64,000 bases of DNA from Cymbidium sinense (taxonomy: Eukaryota > Streptophyta > Magnoliopsida > Asparagales > Orchidaceae). A program made the translations under genes and the position numbers. Below the pieces are notes generated by a model. The model did no database searches and had not been told where the DNA came from. It worked only from the letters and a program-made list of their open reading frames with translations. Each line of letters starts with the position of its first letter. Position 1 is the stretch's first letter. Positions 11,406 through 24,068 of this stretch are shown here, piece after piece. The DNA lies in assembly GCA_021442155.1 (NCBI GenBank), contig CM038215.1, forward strand, positions 10,006,976-10,070,975, read 5' to 3'.

Positions 11406-13777
11406 AAGTTTAGGTTTAGGGTTTAGGGTTTAGGATTTAGGATTTAGGGTTTTGGGTTAGTTTAGGGTTTAGGGTTTAGGGTTTAGGGTGTAGGTTAGTT
11501 TAGGAGATTTAAGTTTTAGAGGGTTTAGGGTTTAGGGTATGATTTAGGTTTAGGGTTTAGGTTTAGGTTGAGTTTAGGTTTAGGGTTTAGGGTTTAGTTT
11601 AGGTTAGTTTAGGTTATTAGTTTAGGGTTTATGTTTTAGGGTTTAGGGTTTAGATTAGGGTTTAAGTTTTAATTTTATGGTATTTTAAAATTAAATTGGT
11701 AGGTTTAGGTTTATTTATTTTATTTTTTTTATTTATTTTATTTTATTTTTTTTTTTTAGGTTTATTTTTTTTTATTTATCATTATTTTAAGTTTTTTCTA
11801 TTTTAGTTTATTTTTTAGGTTTAGGTTTAGGTTTATGTTTAATTTTTTGTTTAGTTTTATTTTTATTTTATTTATTAGGTTTAGGTTTTATTTTTTATTT
11901 TTAAGTTTAAGTTTAAGTTTAGGTTTTTATTTTATTTTTTTAGGTTTAGGTTTTAGGTTTTTATGTTAGTTTATTTTTTGGTTTTATTTTTTAGTTTAGG
12001 TTTAGGTTTATTTTTATTTTATTTTATTTTATTTAGTTTTGGGTTTAGGTTTAGCTTATTTTAGGTTTAGGTTAAGGTTTTATTTATTTTAGTTTAGGTT
12101 TTGGTTTATTTTGTTTTGTCTATTTTAAGTTTAGGTATTTTTTAGTTTACTATTTAGGTTATATTTTTAGGTTTATTTTTTAGGTTTAAATTTTTATTTA
12201 GTTTTATTTTAAGTTTATTTTATTTTTATTTTACGTTTAGTTTTTATTTTATTTAGGTTTTTTTAAGGTTTATTTTATTTTTTTAGTTTAGTTTAGGTTT
12301 TTATTTTATTTTATTTTAGTTTAGTTTCTATTTTTATTTTATTTTATTTTTAAGTTTAGGTTTAGTTTTAGGTTTAGGTTTTTATTTTATTTTATTATTC
12401 AAGTTTAGGTTTTTATTTATTTATTTTTTTAGGTTTTATTTATTTTAGGTTTAGGTTTTTTGGTTTTAAGGTTTAGGGTTTAAGGTTTAGGGTTTATGGT
12501 TTGGGGTTTAGGGTTTAGGGGTTGGGGTGATAGGTTTTAGGGTTTTGGGTTTTGGGTTTTATGGATTAGGGTTTATGGTTTAGGGTTAGTTTTACATTTT
12601 AGGGTTCAGCTTGTTTTTTTTTATTTTCTTATTTTTTTAAATTAACTAAATTGGTTGGTTTAAGTTTATTTAATTTATTTATTTTATTTAAGTTTATTTT
12701 ATTTTTTATTTTTATTTTTCCTTAGTTTAGTTTATTTATTTTAGGTTTATTTATTTTAGTTTAGGTTTTTTATTTTAGTTTATTTTTTAGGTTTAGGTTT
12801 AAGTTTATGTTTATTTTTAGTTTAGTTTTATTTTTATTTTATTTTTTAGGTTTAGGTTTTATTTTTTATTTTTAGGTTTAGGTTTAGGTTATTATTTTAT
12901 TTTTTGGTTTAGGTTTTAGGTTTTTTATTTTAGGTCTATTTTCAAGTTTTACTTTTTAGTTTAGGTTTAGGTTAATTTTTAATTTAATTTATTTTATTTA
13001 GTTTAAGTTTAGGTTTAGGTTTAGGTTTAGTTCTTTTAGGTTTAGGTTTAGGTTTTATTTATTTTAGTTTAGTTTATTTTAGATTAGGTTTAGGTTTTTT
13101 ATTTTATTTTAGGTTTAAGTTTTTTTTAGTTTAGGGTTTAGGTTTTATTTTTTTATTTATTTTTAGGTTATTTTTAGGTTTAGGCTTTTATTAGTTTTAT
13201 TTTATTTTATTTTGGTTTATTTTATTTTTAATTTTAGGCTTAGTTTTATTTTAGTTTTAATTTAGGCTTTTTTTATATTTAGGTTTTATTTTTTTTAGTT
13301 TAGTTTAGGTTTTAATTTATTTTATTTTGGTTTACTTTTTATTTTTTATTTTATTTTTTTAGGTTTAAGTTTAGGTTTAGGTTTAGGTTTAGGTTTTTAT
13401 TTTATTATATTTTTTATTTTATTTTGGTTTAGGTATTTTTTATTTATTTTATTTTTAGGTTTTATTTAGTTTATGTTTAGGTTTTAGCTTTTAAGGGTTT
13501 AAGTTAGTTTATAGTTTAGGGTTTAGGGTTTAGGTTTATAGTTTAGGGTTTAGGTTTAGGCTTTAGGTTTAGGGTTTAGGGTTTTAGGGTTTTAGGGTTT
13601 AGGGTTTAGGGTTTAGGTTTAGGTTTTTAGGGTTTAGGTTTAGGGTTTTAGGGTTTAGGGTTTTGGGTTTAAGGTTTATGGTTTAAGGTTTTTAGGGTTT
13701 AGGGTTTAGGATTTAGGGTTTAGGTTTTAGGTTTAGTGTTTAGGTTTTAGTTTAGGGTTTAGTGTTTTTTGTTTTGT
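11406..13777. repeat. Telomere-derived satellite, G-strand orientation (copy 2 of tandem pair)
   Basis: Same internal order as 7776-9950: a canonical block, the degenerate block, a canonical block at about 12460-12600, a landmark at about 12640, a second degenerate block, and a canonical block at 13500-13760. Shared odd words show it is a copy and not independent decay. Confidence 0.9.
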
Positions 13778-14207
13778 TTTTTTAATAGAGAACAAATTTA
13801 GATTCAACATTTCTTCTTTTTGATTTCATCAACAATGTAACACACCAAGTTTTCTAATGACAACATAGATAAAAAATGAGCATAGAGCAAATCAAAACCC
13901 TAGATAACTAATGTCTCTTATTAAAAAAGTTCCATAAGCGGCCGGATCGGTTGGTCATTTTTGGTTCTCGGTTCCATCAGAACCACCTCTCAAGTGGGAT
14001 CCACCATCATATCCCGATCTCTCCCTCGCCACCACCACCCTCCTCCATGCTCCTCCGCCTCCATAACCACCACTGCTCACACCACCTCCATATCCACAAG
14101 CACCTCCAGATCCCCACCACCACTTGATGCGCCACCTTGCCGCCTCCACCACCGGATCTAGGAGCTTGGTTGGGGTTATGTTCTTCTTTGTCAAGGTTTT
14201 GCCTATT
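13778..14207 (-). pseudogene. GR-RBP 3' fragment, retrocopy 1
   Basis: On the minus strand this begins inside the RRM as N-R-Q-N-L-D (family form NGQNLDGRNITVNEAQSR). It runs through a Gly-rich tail with GGYGGG and RERSGYDGGSH words, then a 3' UTR containing GTGTTACATTGTTGATGAAATC. It ends at TTCTCTATTAAAAAAAC before telomeric repeat. The RRM's first three quarters are absent. The parent family binds RNA through RNP1/RNP2, which are missing here, so it cannot act as such. Its upstream (right) side is the conserved linker, then the LINE 3' end. It reads as a 5'-truncated mRNA copy with a short A tail. Confidence 0.85.
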
Positions 14208-14352
14208 CTTAGGGTTTAGGTTTATGTTTAGGTTTATTAGGTTTTAGGGTTTAGGTGTTTTTTTATTTAGTTACTTTAGCTTTAGGTTTAAGGTTTGTGA
14301 TTTAGTGCTTAGGGTTTAGTGTTAGGGTTTAGGTTTAGGGTTTAGGGTTTAG
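14208..14352. repeat. Conserved telomere-like linker upstream of GR-RBP fragment
   Basis: TTAGGGTTTAGG words with the fixed internal string TTTATTTAGTTACTTTAG. The same string lies just outside the GR-RBP junction of the other minus-strand copies. Here the linker ends at the LINE 3' end; beside other copies it ends at a P0 fragment. Confidence 0.8.
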
Positions 14353-16175
14353 AGTTTTTTTATTACCATAAAAGTAAAAAGATGTCCTTAAAGGGTAAAG
14401 CTTAGAAATCTACTACTCATAGCTACAAGAAACCTAAAGAGCTAAACCCCATCTAAGTATTAGAAGAAGAAAAGAAAACAAAGAGCAAAAAACAACATCT
14501 AAAAAACATAAGAAAGGACATGAGTAAAACTAAAATAAAACATGAAAATAGAAGAAGGTTAAGTAACAGTTCATGATTCCTTTGAGAAAGCAAGATAAGC
14601 AAGATCCACAACAACAACACTAGGGATGGTGAGAAATGACTAGTCCCTCAAGTTTGTAAAAGAAATCTGAAAAAATACTACCAAGGCAAAAGTCATAGCT
14701 AAAAAATATAAGGATTAAGATAGCAAAGGATAGAGTGAAAGAGAAGAGGCTCAATTAAGATCATCTCAAGGGGCAACAATACATATGAGCATCCAAACTT
14801 CATAAAGAAGGGTTACAATCATATATAAAGCTACCAACTAGAGAGGAGGTAATATCAAAGCCATCATAGCGACATACGATACCCACCATGAAACAAAACC
14901 CACAATAGGCCAATCACATAAAGCTAGCAACCCAGAAGTTACAGCAAGATCATTGGGAAAGCTAATGAAACCAAGTAGTAGCACTACCAAAACCACCACC
15001 AACATACCTGATACAAACCAACATCCAAAGCCAACACACACAAAAGGGGGCCAAAGACAACCACCAATCACCAAAAACCAAAATTCCCAATTCAGAAGGA
15101 TCGACAAAGGATCGGTGACACCAAAGGCTCCAACAAATTAAAGAAGAAGAAAAATCCAACAAGAGAAAAGAAAAGAACCAACCAAGATTCCAAAACCAAC
15201 TAAAGTCCTCCAACCAAAGTAGCTAAGTAAAACATCCATAAGGCGGCCACCAGAGAATAGCCCATCATTAGTAACCAATAAAGGAATGACCCTAGCAGGA
15301 AAAAGCAAAAAAATAAAACCACCAAATAGAGAGACAACCAACCAATCCAGCCAGCCAACATAGCCTCTTAGCCAACCACCATAGTAGCAGAAAACCCAAG
15401 TCAATGTAAAACCAATAGCAGCCATCAAGCCAAAATCACCCAAGACATCCAAGAAAAGAATAGCCACTAAAATGCAAACAACCAGACAACCCATAATAAT
15501 AACTAAACCCAAAGCCACTACAGCCAAGAGGGCAAGGCTAAAATAGGAGGCATTCAAAACCATAACCAAAAGAACAAAAACAAAATCAACAAAATAGAGC
15601 ACTAAGCCCCAGTCAACAAAACAGAGAAAATAACAACCAACCCAAAGTTTCCACCAAGCCATAATCAAGCCAATAATAAACCACCAACAACCCCCCAGGT
15701 ATGTCACCAATAGAAAAGGAAAAAAATAGCCAAAATAGTCAGCTAGCTAACCAACCTAACCATCCAACACTACTAATCAACCTATCCAGCCAACAAAGCT
15801 ACCTAGTCAACCACCACAGTAGCAGATCCAAATTAGGTAAGTTTGCAACCAACCAAATGAGGCAAAATGCATACAAGAGGAAAAACAACGAAAAGCCACA
15901 TCCCAAAAGGAGGTTACCAAAAATAGGCAATGAAAAATTATGGTAAACACCCAACCAATAGACAAAAGTGATCAGGTCAAAAAAACCAAACCAACACAGA
16001 CTGCAATGATAATAACCACCAGATAGAAAATGTCAGGCCAACCTAAAAGTAAGAGGTCAAAACAAGAAGGCTAAGAGTGAAAATAAGCATATAACCACAA
16101 CCCAAAGAGGGTTTAACAAAGGGTAACAAAAAGCAAAGGATCATAAAAAACCAACAGAAAAAAACCAAGCCAATA
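14353..16175 (-). repeat. LINE 3' untranslated tail, minus strand
   Basis: TG-rich on the minus strand (AC-rich as printed). It runs from the RNase H stop near 16178 down to a terminus reading ATGGTAATAAAAAAAC, then CTAAACCC telomeric repeat. A TG-rich tail ending in A-rich sequence fits plant LINEs. The long minus frame at 15138-15710 and the plus frames at 14953-15141 and 15701-15946 are compositional. Part of it (15176-15330) is shared with the modules at 6300-7775 and 9951-11405. Confidence 0.65.
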
Positions 16176-16177
16176 AA

Positions 16178-16770
16178 TTATATTTTGAGATAAGGCAATC
16201 CAGTATTATCCAGATTAACCAAGCCTCTTAATAGTTTAGGCAAAGTTTGGTTGTCAAATAAAGTAAAATCAATTAAGTTGGCACCTAAATTAGCCAAGAA
16301 ATCAACACAAGCATTACCTTCACGAAGGATAAGGAAAATTTTAAAACATACTTGAGAAAGAAGATTTTTTTGAATGATTAAGAAGATAAAATAACTTAGC
16401 ATTCCCATTTCTATTAAAATTATGCATTTCAAGAAGCAAGAGAGCATCAACTTCAATCCAGATGTTGAGGAAACCTTTATTCAAATAAATTTTAACTTTA
16501 TTAATAAGATAAAAACAAAAAAAATAAAGCGCTTGAGAGGATAGGCAAAACCATAGATGATAGTACCTTTATAATCCCTAAGGATACCACCACAACCATA
16601 TTTATTGGAAGCCATAGAACCATCAATATTCACTTTAATCAAATTCTTTCTAGGTTTGATCAATGGATAATCTAACACCTTTATAAGGTCAAAATGAGAA
16701 TGATACACAATTTTTAGCCACAAATTTATAACCTCTAAAATGAATGTTACTAATAAGATTGGCATTAAAG
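16178..16770 (-). pseudogene. LINE RNase H-like (RVT_3) domain, broken
   Basis: The minus-strand frame at 16481-16765 holds KVNIDGSMASNKYGCGGILR, the start of the plant RNase H-like fold with its first catalytic Asp in the D-G pair. The next frame, 16178-16456, carries REGNACVDFLANLGA, the usual late motif REGNxxADxLAN with Ala changed to Val, and ends in LVNLDNTGLPYL. A frameshift lies between the two. In plant LINEs this domain follows zf-RVT at the end of ORF2, which is the order here. It is inactive through the frameshift and the split. Confidence 0.85.
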
Positions 16771-17109
16771 CAGAGCATGAATTTTTTCTTTAGCCAAGAT
16801 CCTTTTATGGTTCATAGGAGTACCATGATATTTAACATCATTTCTATCCATCCGGATGAACCGGAGAAGGGTAATTGCAATTAAAACTTTGATATGACCT
16901 TTCACAATTTTTTGGGAACAAACTTTAAGAAGTTGATATAAAGAAAGAGTACCATGAAAATAGTTAGTATATAATAAGTCATCATACCAAAGCCATAATT
17001 TAGAAGAAATAGCATCATTGACAAAAATATGATTTACATTTTTAATATGAAAGTAACAATAGCACTTAGATGGTAAATAAAACCCTTTAATCAGAGCAAG
17101 AGTCCACAT
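16765..17109 (-). pseudogene. LINE zf-RVT region, broken
   Basis: The minus-strand sequence has CYCYFHIKNVNHIFVNDAIS, resembling the plant zf-RVT pattern in which C and H residues precede HLF..C. It is followed by W..D and RMDRNDVKYHG, the family's WxxRNDxxH ending. The start Met of the frame is incidental. The domain lies between the RT end and RNase H, as expected. Confidence 0.8.
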
Positions 17110-17756
17110 GAATAAAGTTATTCAAAATCCTCCAAGCTAAAAGCGAATAGGAAATGGGAATGATATTGTTCCAAAGTTTAGTAAAAGACATTAGAGGGGT
17201 TCTATTTATCTCTAATAAAATTCAAACCTTTTTTGAACAAAATCACCATTATAAGAAAGCTTAAAAGAATTTGATCAGTTTGTTAGAAGAAATGGGGATA
17301 TTTCTAAACTTGTTGAAAAGGAAATAGGGATATAATTCTTAAGTTAGCTTTCATTCCAATTGTTATTAAGCCAAAAGAGTTTACTTTGATAGTAGTAGAG
17401 TGGGTAGATAAAGGGTGTCAATAGAGCGTTCAATCAATTGTCTTGCCAAAAGAAGAAACCGAATGAATACCCTAAGATATTAAGGATTCGACAACCCATT
17501 TAGTGGAGCAAAGCCTTTTCCAAACCGTAGAGTCACCATCTTTATAAGCACATATAAGAGTTTGTTTACCTTGGCGATATTTTCCATCATAAAATTAATC
17601 ATTCTTTCTAAAACAGAGCTTATGAGAGAAAGCGGTGATAACTTCAAAGGTTTGCAAATAAAAACCTTCACCAAAAGACCACAACATTTATGCCAAGATG
17701 TCCAATGCATTATTTTGGTAGAATTATTGGATCCCAAAAAAATTTATTAAACAAGC
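17110..17756 (-). pseudogene. LINE post-RT segment, 5' edge of the LINE 3' half
   Basis: In sense order this opens with FDRLFNKFFWDP, then TSWHKCC (family TSWxKLC) and, further on, APLNGLSNP. This is the segment that normally follows PLYLIQI at the end of the reverse transcriptase. The left edge of the element in sense direction (17756) meets TTTAGG-like array. The EN-RT fragments at 1118-3158 and 30018-32058 end about ten codons earlier in the same protein. Confidence 0.8.
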
Positions 17757-18182
17757 GATCAAATATAAAATAAACTAAATAAAATAAAAATAAACCTAAA
17801 TAAAATAAAAATAAAAAAAATAAAATAAATAAAATAAATAAAAAAAATAAACTAAATAAATTAAATAAAGCTAAACCTACTAGTTTACTTAATTTAAAAA
17901 ACCCATAAAATCTTAAACCCTAAACCACAAACCTACTAAAATACAAACCTAAACCCTAAACCCAAACAAATCATAAACCCTAACCTAAACCCTAAACCCT
18001 AAACCAAACCTAAACCTAAAAAAAGCATAAACCCTAAACCCTAAACCCTAAACCCTAAACCTAAACCTACTAAACTAACATAAACCCTAAAAACCTAAAC
18101 ACAAAACTAAAGTAACTAACTTAATTAAAAAATAAACCTAAGACCTAAAACCTAGTAAATCTAAACCAATACTTAAACCCTA
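17757..18182. repeat. Telomere-like array, C-strand orientation
   Basis: Degenerate AAATAAAATAAA sequence, then the landmark (TAGTTTACTTAATTT, 17880-17894), then near-canonical AAACCCT at 17940-18180, ending at a GR-RBP junction. Polarity has switched relative to the arrays left of the LINE half. Confidence 0.88.
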
Positions 18183-18624
18183 TGAATGAGCAGAACCTTG
18201 ATGAAAAAAACATCACCATCAACCAGGTTCAGCCTAGATCTTGCGAAGGAGGGAGGCAAGGTGGGTTATAGTGGTTATGGATCTAGAGGTCGGTGGATAT
18301 GGAGGTGGTGGTGGGAGTAGTGGTGGTTATGGAGGTGGGAGGCGATAAGGTTCTGACCATGGTGAAGGGAGAGATCGGGGATATGATGGTGGATCTTGCT
18401 ACTTGGCCAAGGTGGTTGATAGGAGAAACTAAAGAATGAATGATCCCGATCTTATGGAACTGTCTTTACACTGAGAGATTCTAGTTATCTATGGTTTTGA
18501 TTTGCTCTATGTGTGCTTATTTTTTATCTATGTCATCGCTTGTGTCTTAGAAAACTTGGTGTGTTACTTGGTTGATGAAATCAAAAAAAAAATTTGAATA
18601 TAAATTTATTCTCAATTAAAAAAA
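18183..18624 (+). pseudogene. GR-RBP 3' fragment, retrocopy 2
   Basis: Plus strand. Telomeric AAACCCTA runs into ATGAATGAGCAGAACC, giving N-E-Q-N-L-D, then the NITINQ region and Gly-rich words (GGGSSGGYGGG, RDRGYDGGS). The 3' UTR ends TTCTCAATTAAAAAAATC before array. The Gln codon is kept as CAG. Frameshifts lie in the Gly-rich part. This is the first copy after the array polarity switch, and its strand switches with the array. Confidence 0.85.
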
Positions 18625-19664
18625 TCAAAATCTAAACCTAAACTAAAACCCACGAACCACAAAGCTAAAACCTAAACCTAATCCCTAAACCCACCACAAA
18701 ATCTACCCAAACCCCCCAAACCTAAACCCTAAACCTAAACCCTCCAAACCCAAACCCTAAACCCTCTCCATACCTAAATTAACCAAACCTAAACCACTAA
18801 ACCTAAACCTAAACTAAATAAAACTTAAAATGACATAAATAAACCTAAACCAAAATAAAATAAAATAAAATATAACCTAAACCTAAACTAAACTTATAAA
18901 TAAAATAAAATAAATAATAAAACTAAAATAAGATAAAATAAAACCAATAAAAATAACTAAATAAATAAATAAAACTAAACCTAAAATAAAAATAAAATAA
19001 CTTAAATTAAAATATATAAACTAAATAAAAATAAACCTAAATAAAACCTAAAAATAAATAAAAAATAAAACTAACTAAAAACCTAAATAAAATAAAATAA
19101 ACTAAACTAAAATAAACTAAACTAAAATAAACTAAACTAAAATAAATAAAACCTAAAATAAACTAAACCTAAACTAAACCTAAACTAAAATATAAATAAA
19201 CCAAAATAAACTAAACCTAAACTAAAAAATAAAAATAAACCTAAACCTAAACTAAAAAATAAAAATAAACCTAAACCTAAAAATAAAATAAATAAACTAA
19301 AAAAATATAAACCTAAACCTAAACTTGAAAATAAACTAAAATACAAAACCTAAACTAAAATAAATAAATTAACTTAAAAAGTAAACCTAAAATAAAAAAT
19401 AAAATAAATTAAATAAACTAAACTTGTTTACTTAATTAAAAATAAACCCCAAATCCTAAACCTAACAAACCCTAAACCCTATGCCAACCCTAAAACCCTA
19501 AACCCAAACCCTAACCCCACCTAAAAAAAATAAACCCTAAACCCTAAACCCTAAACCCACAAACCCAAACTCTAAACCCCAAACTAAACCTAAACCTAGT
19601 AACTAAATAAATTAAAATAAACCTAAACTAAAACTAATAAACCTAAACCTAAACCTAAACCCTA
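18625..19664. repeat. Telomere-derived satellite unit, C-strand orientation
   Basis: AAACCCT-like block to about 18820, degenerate block to about 19420, landmark CTTGTTTACTTAATTA (19424-19439), then a canonical block ending at the next GR-RBP junction (CCTAAGAATGGG, 19661 on). Confidence 0.88.
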
Positions 19665-20053
19665 AGAATGGGTAACTAGGAACATCATGATTGATTAAGC
19701 GAAGAGAGGCGATCTCTGATGGTGGTGGGGATCAAGTTGGTGGATATGGAGGTGGTGGTGGGAGGAGTGGTGGTATGGAGGTGGAGGAGGGAGGAGGTTA
19801 CCATGGTGGTGGCGGAGGGAGAGATCAATATGATGGTGGATCTCACTCAAGAGGGGTGGTTGATGGGACTGGATAAACTAAGAATGACATCAATTATGGG
19901 CTGTCTTTATAGTAGAGATGATTCTAGTTATCTAGAGTTTTGATTTGCTATATCGTGCTCATTTTTATCTATAGTCACTTGTGTCTTAGAAACTTAGTTG
20001 ATGAAATAAAAAAAAAAAAATGTTGAATATGAATTTATTCTTTGTTAAAAAAA
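19665..20053 (+). pseudogene. GR-RBP 3' fragment, retrocopy 3
   Basis: It begins GAATGGGTAACTAGGAACATC, where the family Gln codon (CAG) reads TAA. Gly-rich words follow (GGDQVGGYGGGGGRSGG in the frame from 19691), then GGRDQYDGGSHSRG. The 3' UTR ends TCTTTGTTAAAAAAACC, and the tail runs directly into AAAACCCTAAAC. The Met at 19691 is not a start; it arises in the truncated RRM end. Confidence 0.85.
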
Positions 20054-21057
20054 CCAAAACCCTAAACTAAACCTAAACCCTAAACCTAGACCTCCTTAAA
20101 CTTAAACCACAAAAACTAAACCCTACAAAACCTACCACCCACCTAAATCCTATAAACCCCCCTAAACCAAACCATCCCTAAACCCTTCTCTCCTCCAAAC
20201 CCACCCCTCTACCTAAACCCTAAAGCTAAACCTTAAACTAAATAAAACCTAATAAAATAAATAAAACTAAACCAATAAGATAAAACACTAAAACATAAAC
20301 CTATTGCTTAAAATAAAATAAAAATTTAAAATACTAATAGAAATAAACCTAAACTAAACTAAAATAAAACCTAAATAAAATAAAACCTAATAAAATAAAC
20401 CTAAAATACTAAATAAAACCTCAACCCAAAAAATAATAATATTAAACCTAAACTAAACTAAAACCTCCTATAAAATAAAATAAAACTAAACCTACATTAA
20501 TAATAAAAAAATAAACCTACTACCTAAAAAATACTAAACCAAAACCTAAACTAAATAAAATAAAATAAAAAATAAACCTAAACCTAAACTAAAATAAGAC
20601 CTAAAAAATACTTAAAATAAATATACAAAAATAAAAACCTACTTAGCCTAATAAAAAAATAAAACCTAAACCTAAAAAATAAAATAAAATAACTAAAATA
20701 AACTAAACTAAACTACCAAAAAAATAAACAAAAATAAAACCTACTAATAAATAAACTAATAAATAACTAAACTAAATAATAAAATAAATAAAATAAATTA
20801 AATAAATAAAATAAATTAAATAAACTAAACCTACTTGGTTTATTTAATTTTTAAAAAATAAAAAATAAAAAACCCTAACCTAAAGCCTTAACCTAAAACT
20901 AACCAGCAACCTAAACCTTAGACCACCCTAAACCTAAACCCTAAACCACAACTACCCACCCTAAACCCTAAACCAACCTAAACTAAACCCAAAACCTGAC
21001 CTAAACCTAAACCTAAAACCTAAACCTAAACCTAAACCCCCCAAACCATAAACCTAA
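20054..21057. repeat. Telomere-derived satellite unit, C-strand orientation
   Basis: Canonical-like AAACCCT to about 20250, a degenerate block, the landmark (TTGGTTTATTTAATTT, about 20835), then a canonical block to the edge of the unknown element. Confidence 0.85.
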
Positions 21058-21858
21058 ATGATTAAAAATTTCTCTAAGTAAAGTTTTCAATGCTGAGACT
21101 TTTCTCAATCTTGGCAAATTAGAGACTTGATCCATTGTTAATGAAATATAATGAGTATAACTCTAAAATCTCTTGATAAAATTAAAGCAACATAATAATA
21201 AACTCAATATCTGATCAAAACTATAGCTCTCTATGAGACTCAAATAAGAACATAATGTAAAAATAATAATTTCAACACAAAATCAAGAGAAAACAAAACT
21301 CTAAGGAGCTTCAAAACTATAGCATAGTGTAGATTTAGGACAAATGATCTAAAATATATGATTTAAGAGATTTGCATGACAAAAACTATCATCCTATTTT
21401 CTTTTTTTTAGTAGGTGTTACTTAATTTAGATGTATTCATTTGAAATTTAATGGTGGAAAGAATAATTCACATTTGATGACATTCTTTTAGGTGCAAAGA
21501 AATTGATGTTATTTGCTATCTAAAGTTTGTTGAAAAGTCCCATGCAAATTAATTTTATATAGTGTCTCTTTTAAGTTTAGGGCTCAAGTCAATCTAAACC
21601 TAAACAACATTATTTAATATTTCCCTAATTTTAGAAGATAATAACAATACTTCAAATTTGTTCATGTACTCAATTAAAATTTTGGTTTTTTTCTTTAGTG
21701 AGTTAAACTCTAAACAATTGATCTTTGTATGATAAAGACAAGTATTTTTTTAGCAATAATTTCATTTCAACCATGTAATAACTATTTTGGATGCCAATCT
21801 TGCTCTCTATTTCTATCTAAAGACTTTTGCTTAATGACTTGGTTTTATAGATCAATCT
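21058..21858. repeat. Unknown interspersed element, copy 1 (short)
   Basis: Non-telomeric AT-rich sequence with no long frame. It matches 25213-26325 over its length, for example 'AGTGTCTCTTTTAAGTTTAG' and 'TGGTGGAAAGAATAATTC'. Copy 1 lacks roughly the first 250 bp of copy 2. Its right end, TCTAGGCTCAC, is shared. I cannot identify the source; a further mRNA-derived fragment or an LTR-element piece are both possible. Confidence 0.7.
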
Positions 21859-24068
21859 AGGCTCACTAAACCCTAAACTAAAAACCATAAACCCTAAACT
21901 AACTAAACCCCAACTCTAAACTAAACCTACTAAATAAAACTCTAAACTAAAAAAAAATAAATCTAAAAACTAAAACCATAAAAAACTAAATACCCTTTTT
22001 CTAAATAAAACCTAACCCTAACCTACCCACCCTCTAAACCCTATCCTAAAAAAACCTGGGCCCTTAAACTAAGCATAAACCATAAACTGGGCCTGGGCCC
22101 TAAATGACTGGGCCTACCTACCCCAAAACTAGCCACTACCCCAGGCCTAAACCCTGGGCTAGCCCTAAACCTAAAACTGGAGCCTAAACTGAAACCAAAA
22201 CTGTATCCTAAAACTAAAACTTAAACTAAATAAAATAATAAAATAAAATAAAATAACTAATAATATAATAAAATAAATAAATAAAAACTAAAAATAAATA
22301 AATAAAATAAAATAAACCTATAAATAAACTAAAAAAATAAAAAATAAAATAAACCTAAAATAAAATAAAATAAAATACATAAAACCTAAAAGTAAAACTA
22401 AAAATGAAACCTAAAATAAATAAATATAAAACTCTAAACTAAGAAAACCTAAAATAAAAAATAAAATAAACCTAAAACTAAATTAAAATAAACTAAAATA
22501 AATAAAACCTAAACCTAAACCAAAATAACTAAACCTAAACCTAAACCTAAACTAAATAAAAATAAATAAAACCTAAACTAAAATAAAACATAAAATAAAC
22601 TTAAAATAAAACTAAAACCTAAACATAAAATAAAATAAAACTAAACTAAACCTAAAAAATTAAAAAATAAAAATAAACTCAAAAAAAATAAACTAAAATA
22701 AATGTAAACTAAAATAAACTAAAAATAAATAAACTAAACTAAAATAAAATAAACCTAAATAAAAATAAATAAATAAACTAAATAAAATAAATTAAATGTA
22801 CTAAATAAACCTAGGTTTGCTTATTTAAAAAAATAAATCTAAACCACACCTGACCCTAAACCCTCCCTACCCAAAGCATAACCTCTAAACCCTGAGCCTG
22901 ACCCTAAACCATAAACCTCCACTCTAAATACCTAAAACCTCCTATAAACCAAAAAATAAAATAAAAATTAAAAATAAATAAAAACTTAAACTAAAAATAA
23001 AACCTAATAATAAATATAAATAAAATAAATAAATAATAAAATAATAAACTACATAAACCTAAACTAAAAAAAAATAAAACCTAAATAAAATATAAAAATA
23101 TAAATAAAATAAAACCTAAAATAAAAATAAACTAAAACTAATAAAATAAAACCTAAACTAAAATAATAAATAAACCTAAAATAATAAACCTAAACTACTA
23201 AAACAAAATAAAATAAATAAAATAAAATAAATAAACAAAAGATTAAAACAAAAATAAATAAAATAAAATAATAAAACCAAAAAACCTAAACTAAACCTAA
23301 AAGAAAATTAAAACTTAAACCTAAATAAAAAAAATAAAAAACTAAAAAAAATAACTAAAAATAAAAAATGTAAACTAAAATAAATAAAACTTAAAACAAA
23401 TAAACTAAACTAAATAAAAATAAACTAAAAAAAACAAATGTAAACTAAATAAAATAAAATAATAAACTAAATAAACCTAAACCTACTTAATTTAAAAAAT
23501 AAAAAAAAATAAAACCACAAATAAACCCAAACTAAAAAAGCATAAAAAAAAAACCTAAACCCCAAACTACCAAAATAAAAATAACCCTAAACCCAAACCT
23601 AAAATACTAAATTAAAATCCAAAATAAACTAAACTAAATAAAACCTAAAAAATAAAATAAATAAACCCTAAAATAATAATAAAATAAAATAAAATAAAAA
23701 CTAAAAATAAAACTAAACCTAAATACTAAAATAAATAAAATAAAATAATAAAATAACTAAAATAAAATAAATAAAAACCTAAACTAAACTAATAAATAAA
23801 ATTAACCTAAAATAAAACACCTAAATAAAATAAAAACTAATTATAAAATAAAATAAAATCAAATCTAAACTAAAATAAAATAAAATAAAACCTAAAAATA
23901 AAATATAAAACCAACTAAACTAAAAAAACTAAACCTAAAATAAAATATAATAAACTAAACTAAGTAAAATAAAAGTAAACTAAAATAAATAAAACCTAAA
24001 CCTAAACTAAATAAAAAAAATAAATGTAAACCTAAACTAAATAAAAATAAAATAAACTAAAATGAAGT
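21859..24068. repeat. Telomere-derived satellite, C-strand orientation, with a GC-rich island
   Basis: Array with near-canonical parts at 21870-22060, then a small island of GGGCCT/CCCTGGGC words at 22060-22200, then long degenerate AAATAAAATAAA stretches. Landmark-like sequences occur at about 22810 and 23490. Confidence 0.85.

Noticed and set aside
15138..15710. A 190-codon minus-strand open frame, the longest in the window, rich in Leu, Val, Trp and Phe like a membrane protein
   Set aside because: It lies in the TG-rich LINE 3' tail, and its composition follows from that base mix. The related modules at 7085-7770 and 10680-11400 do not keep the frame.
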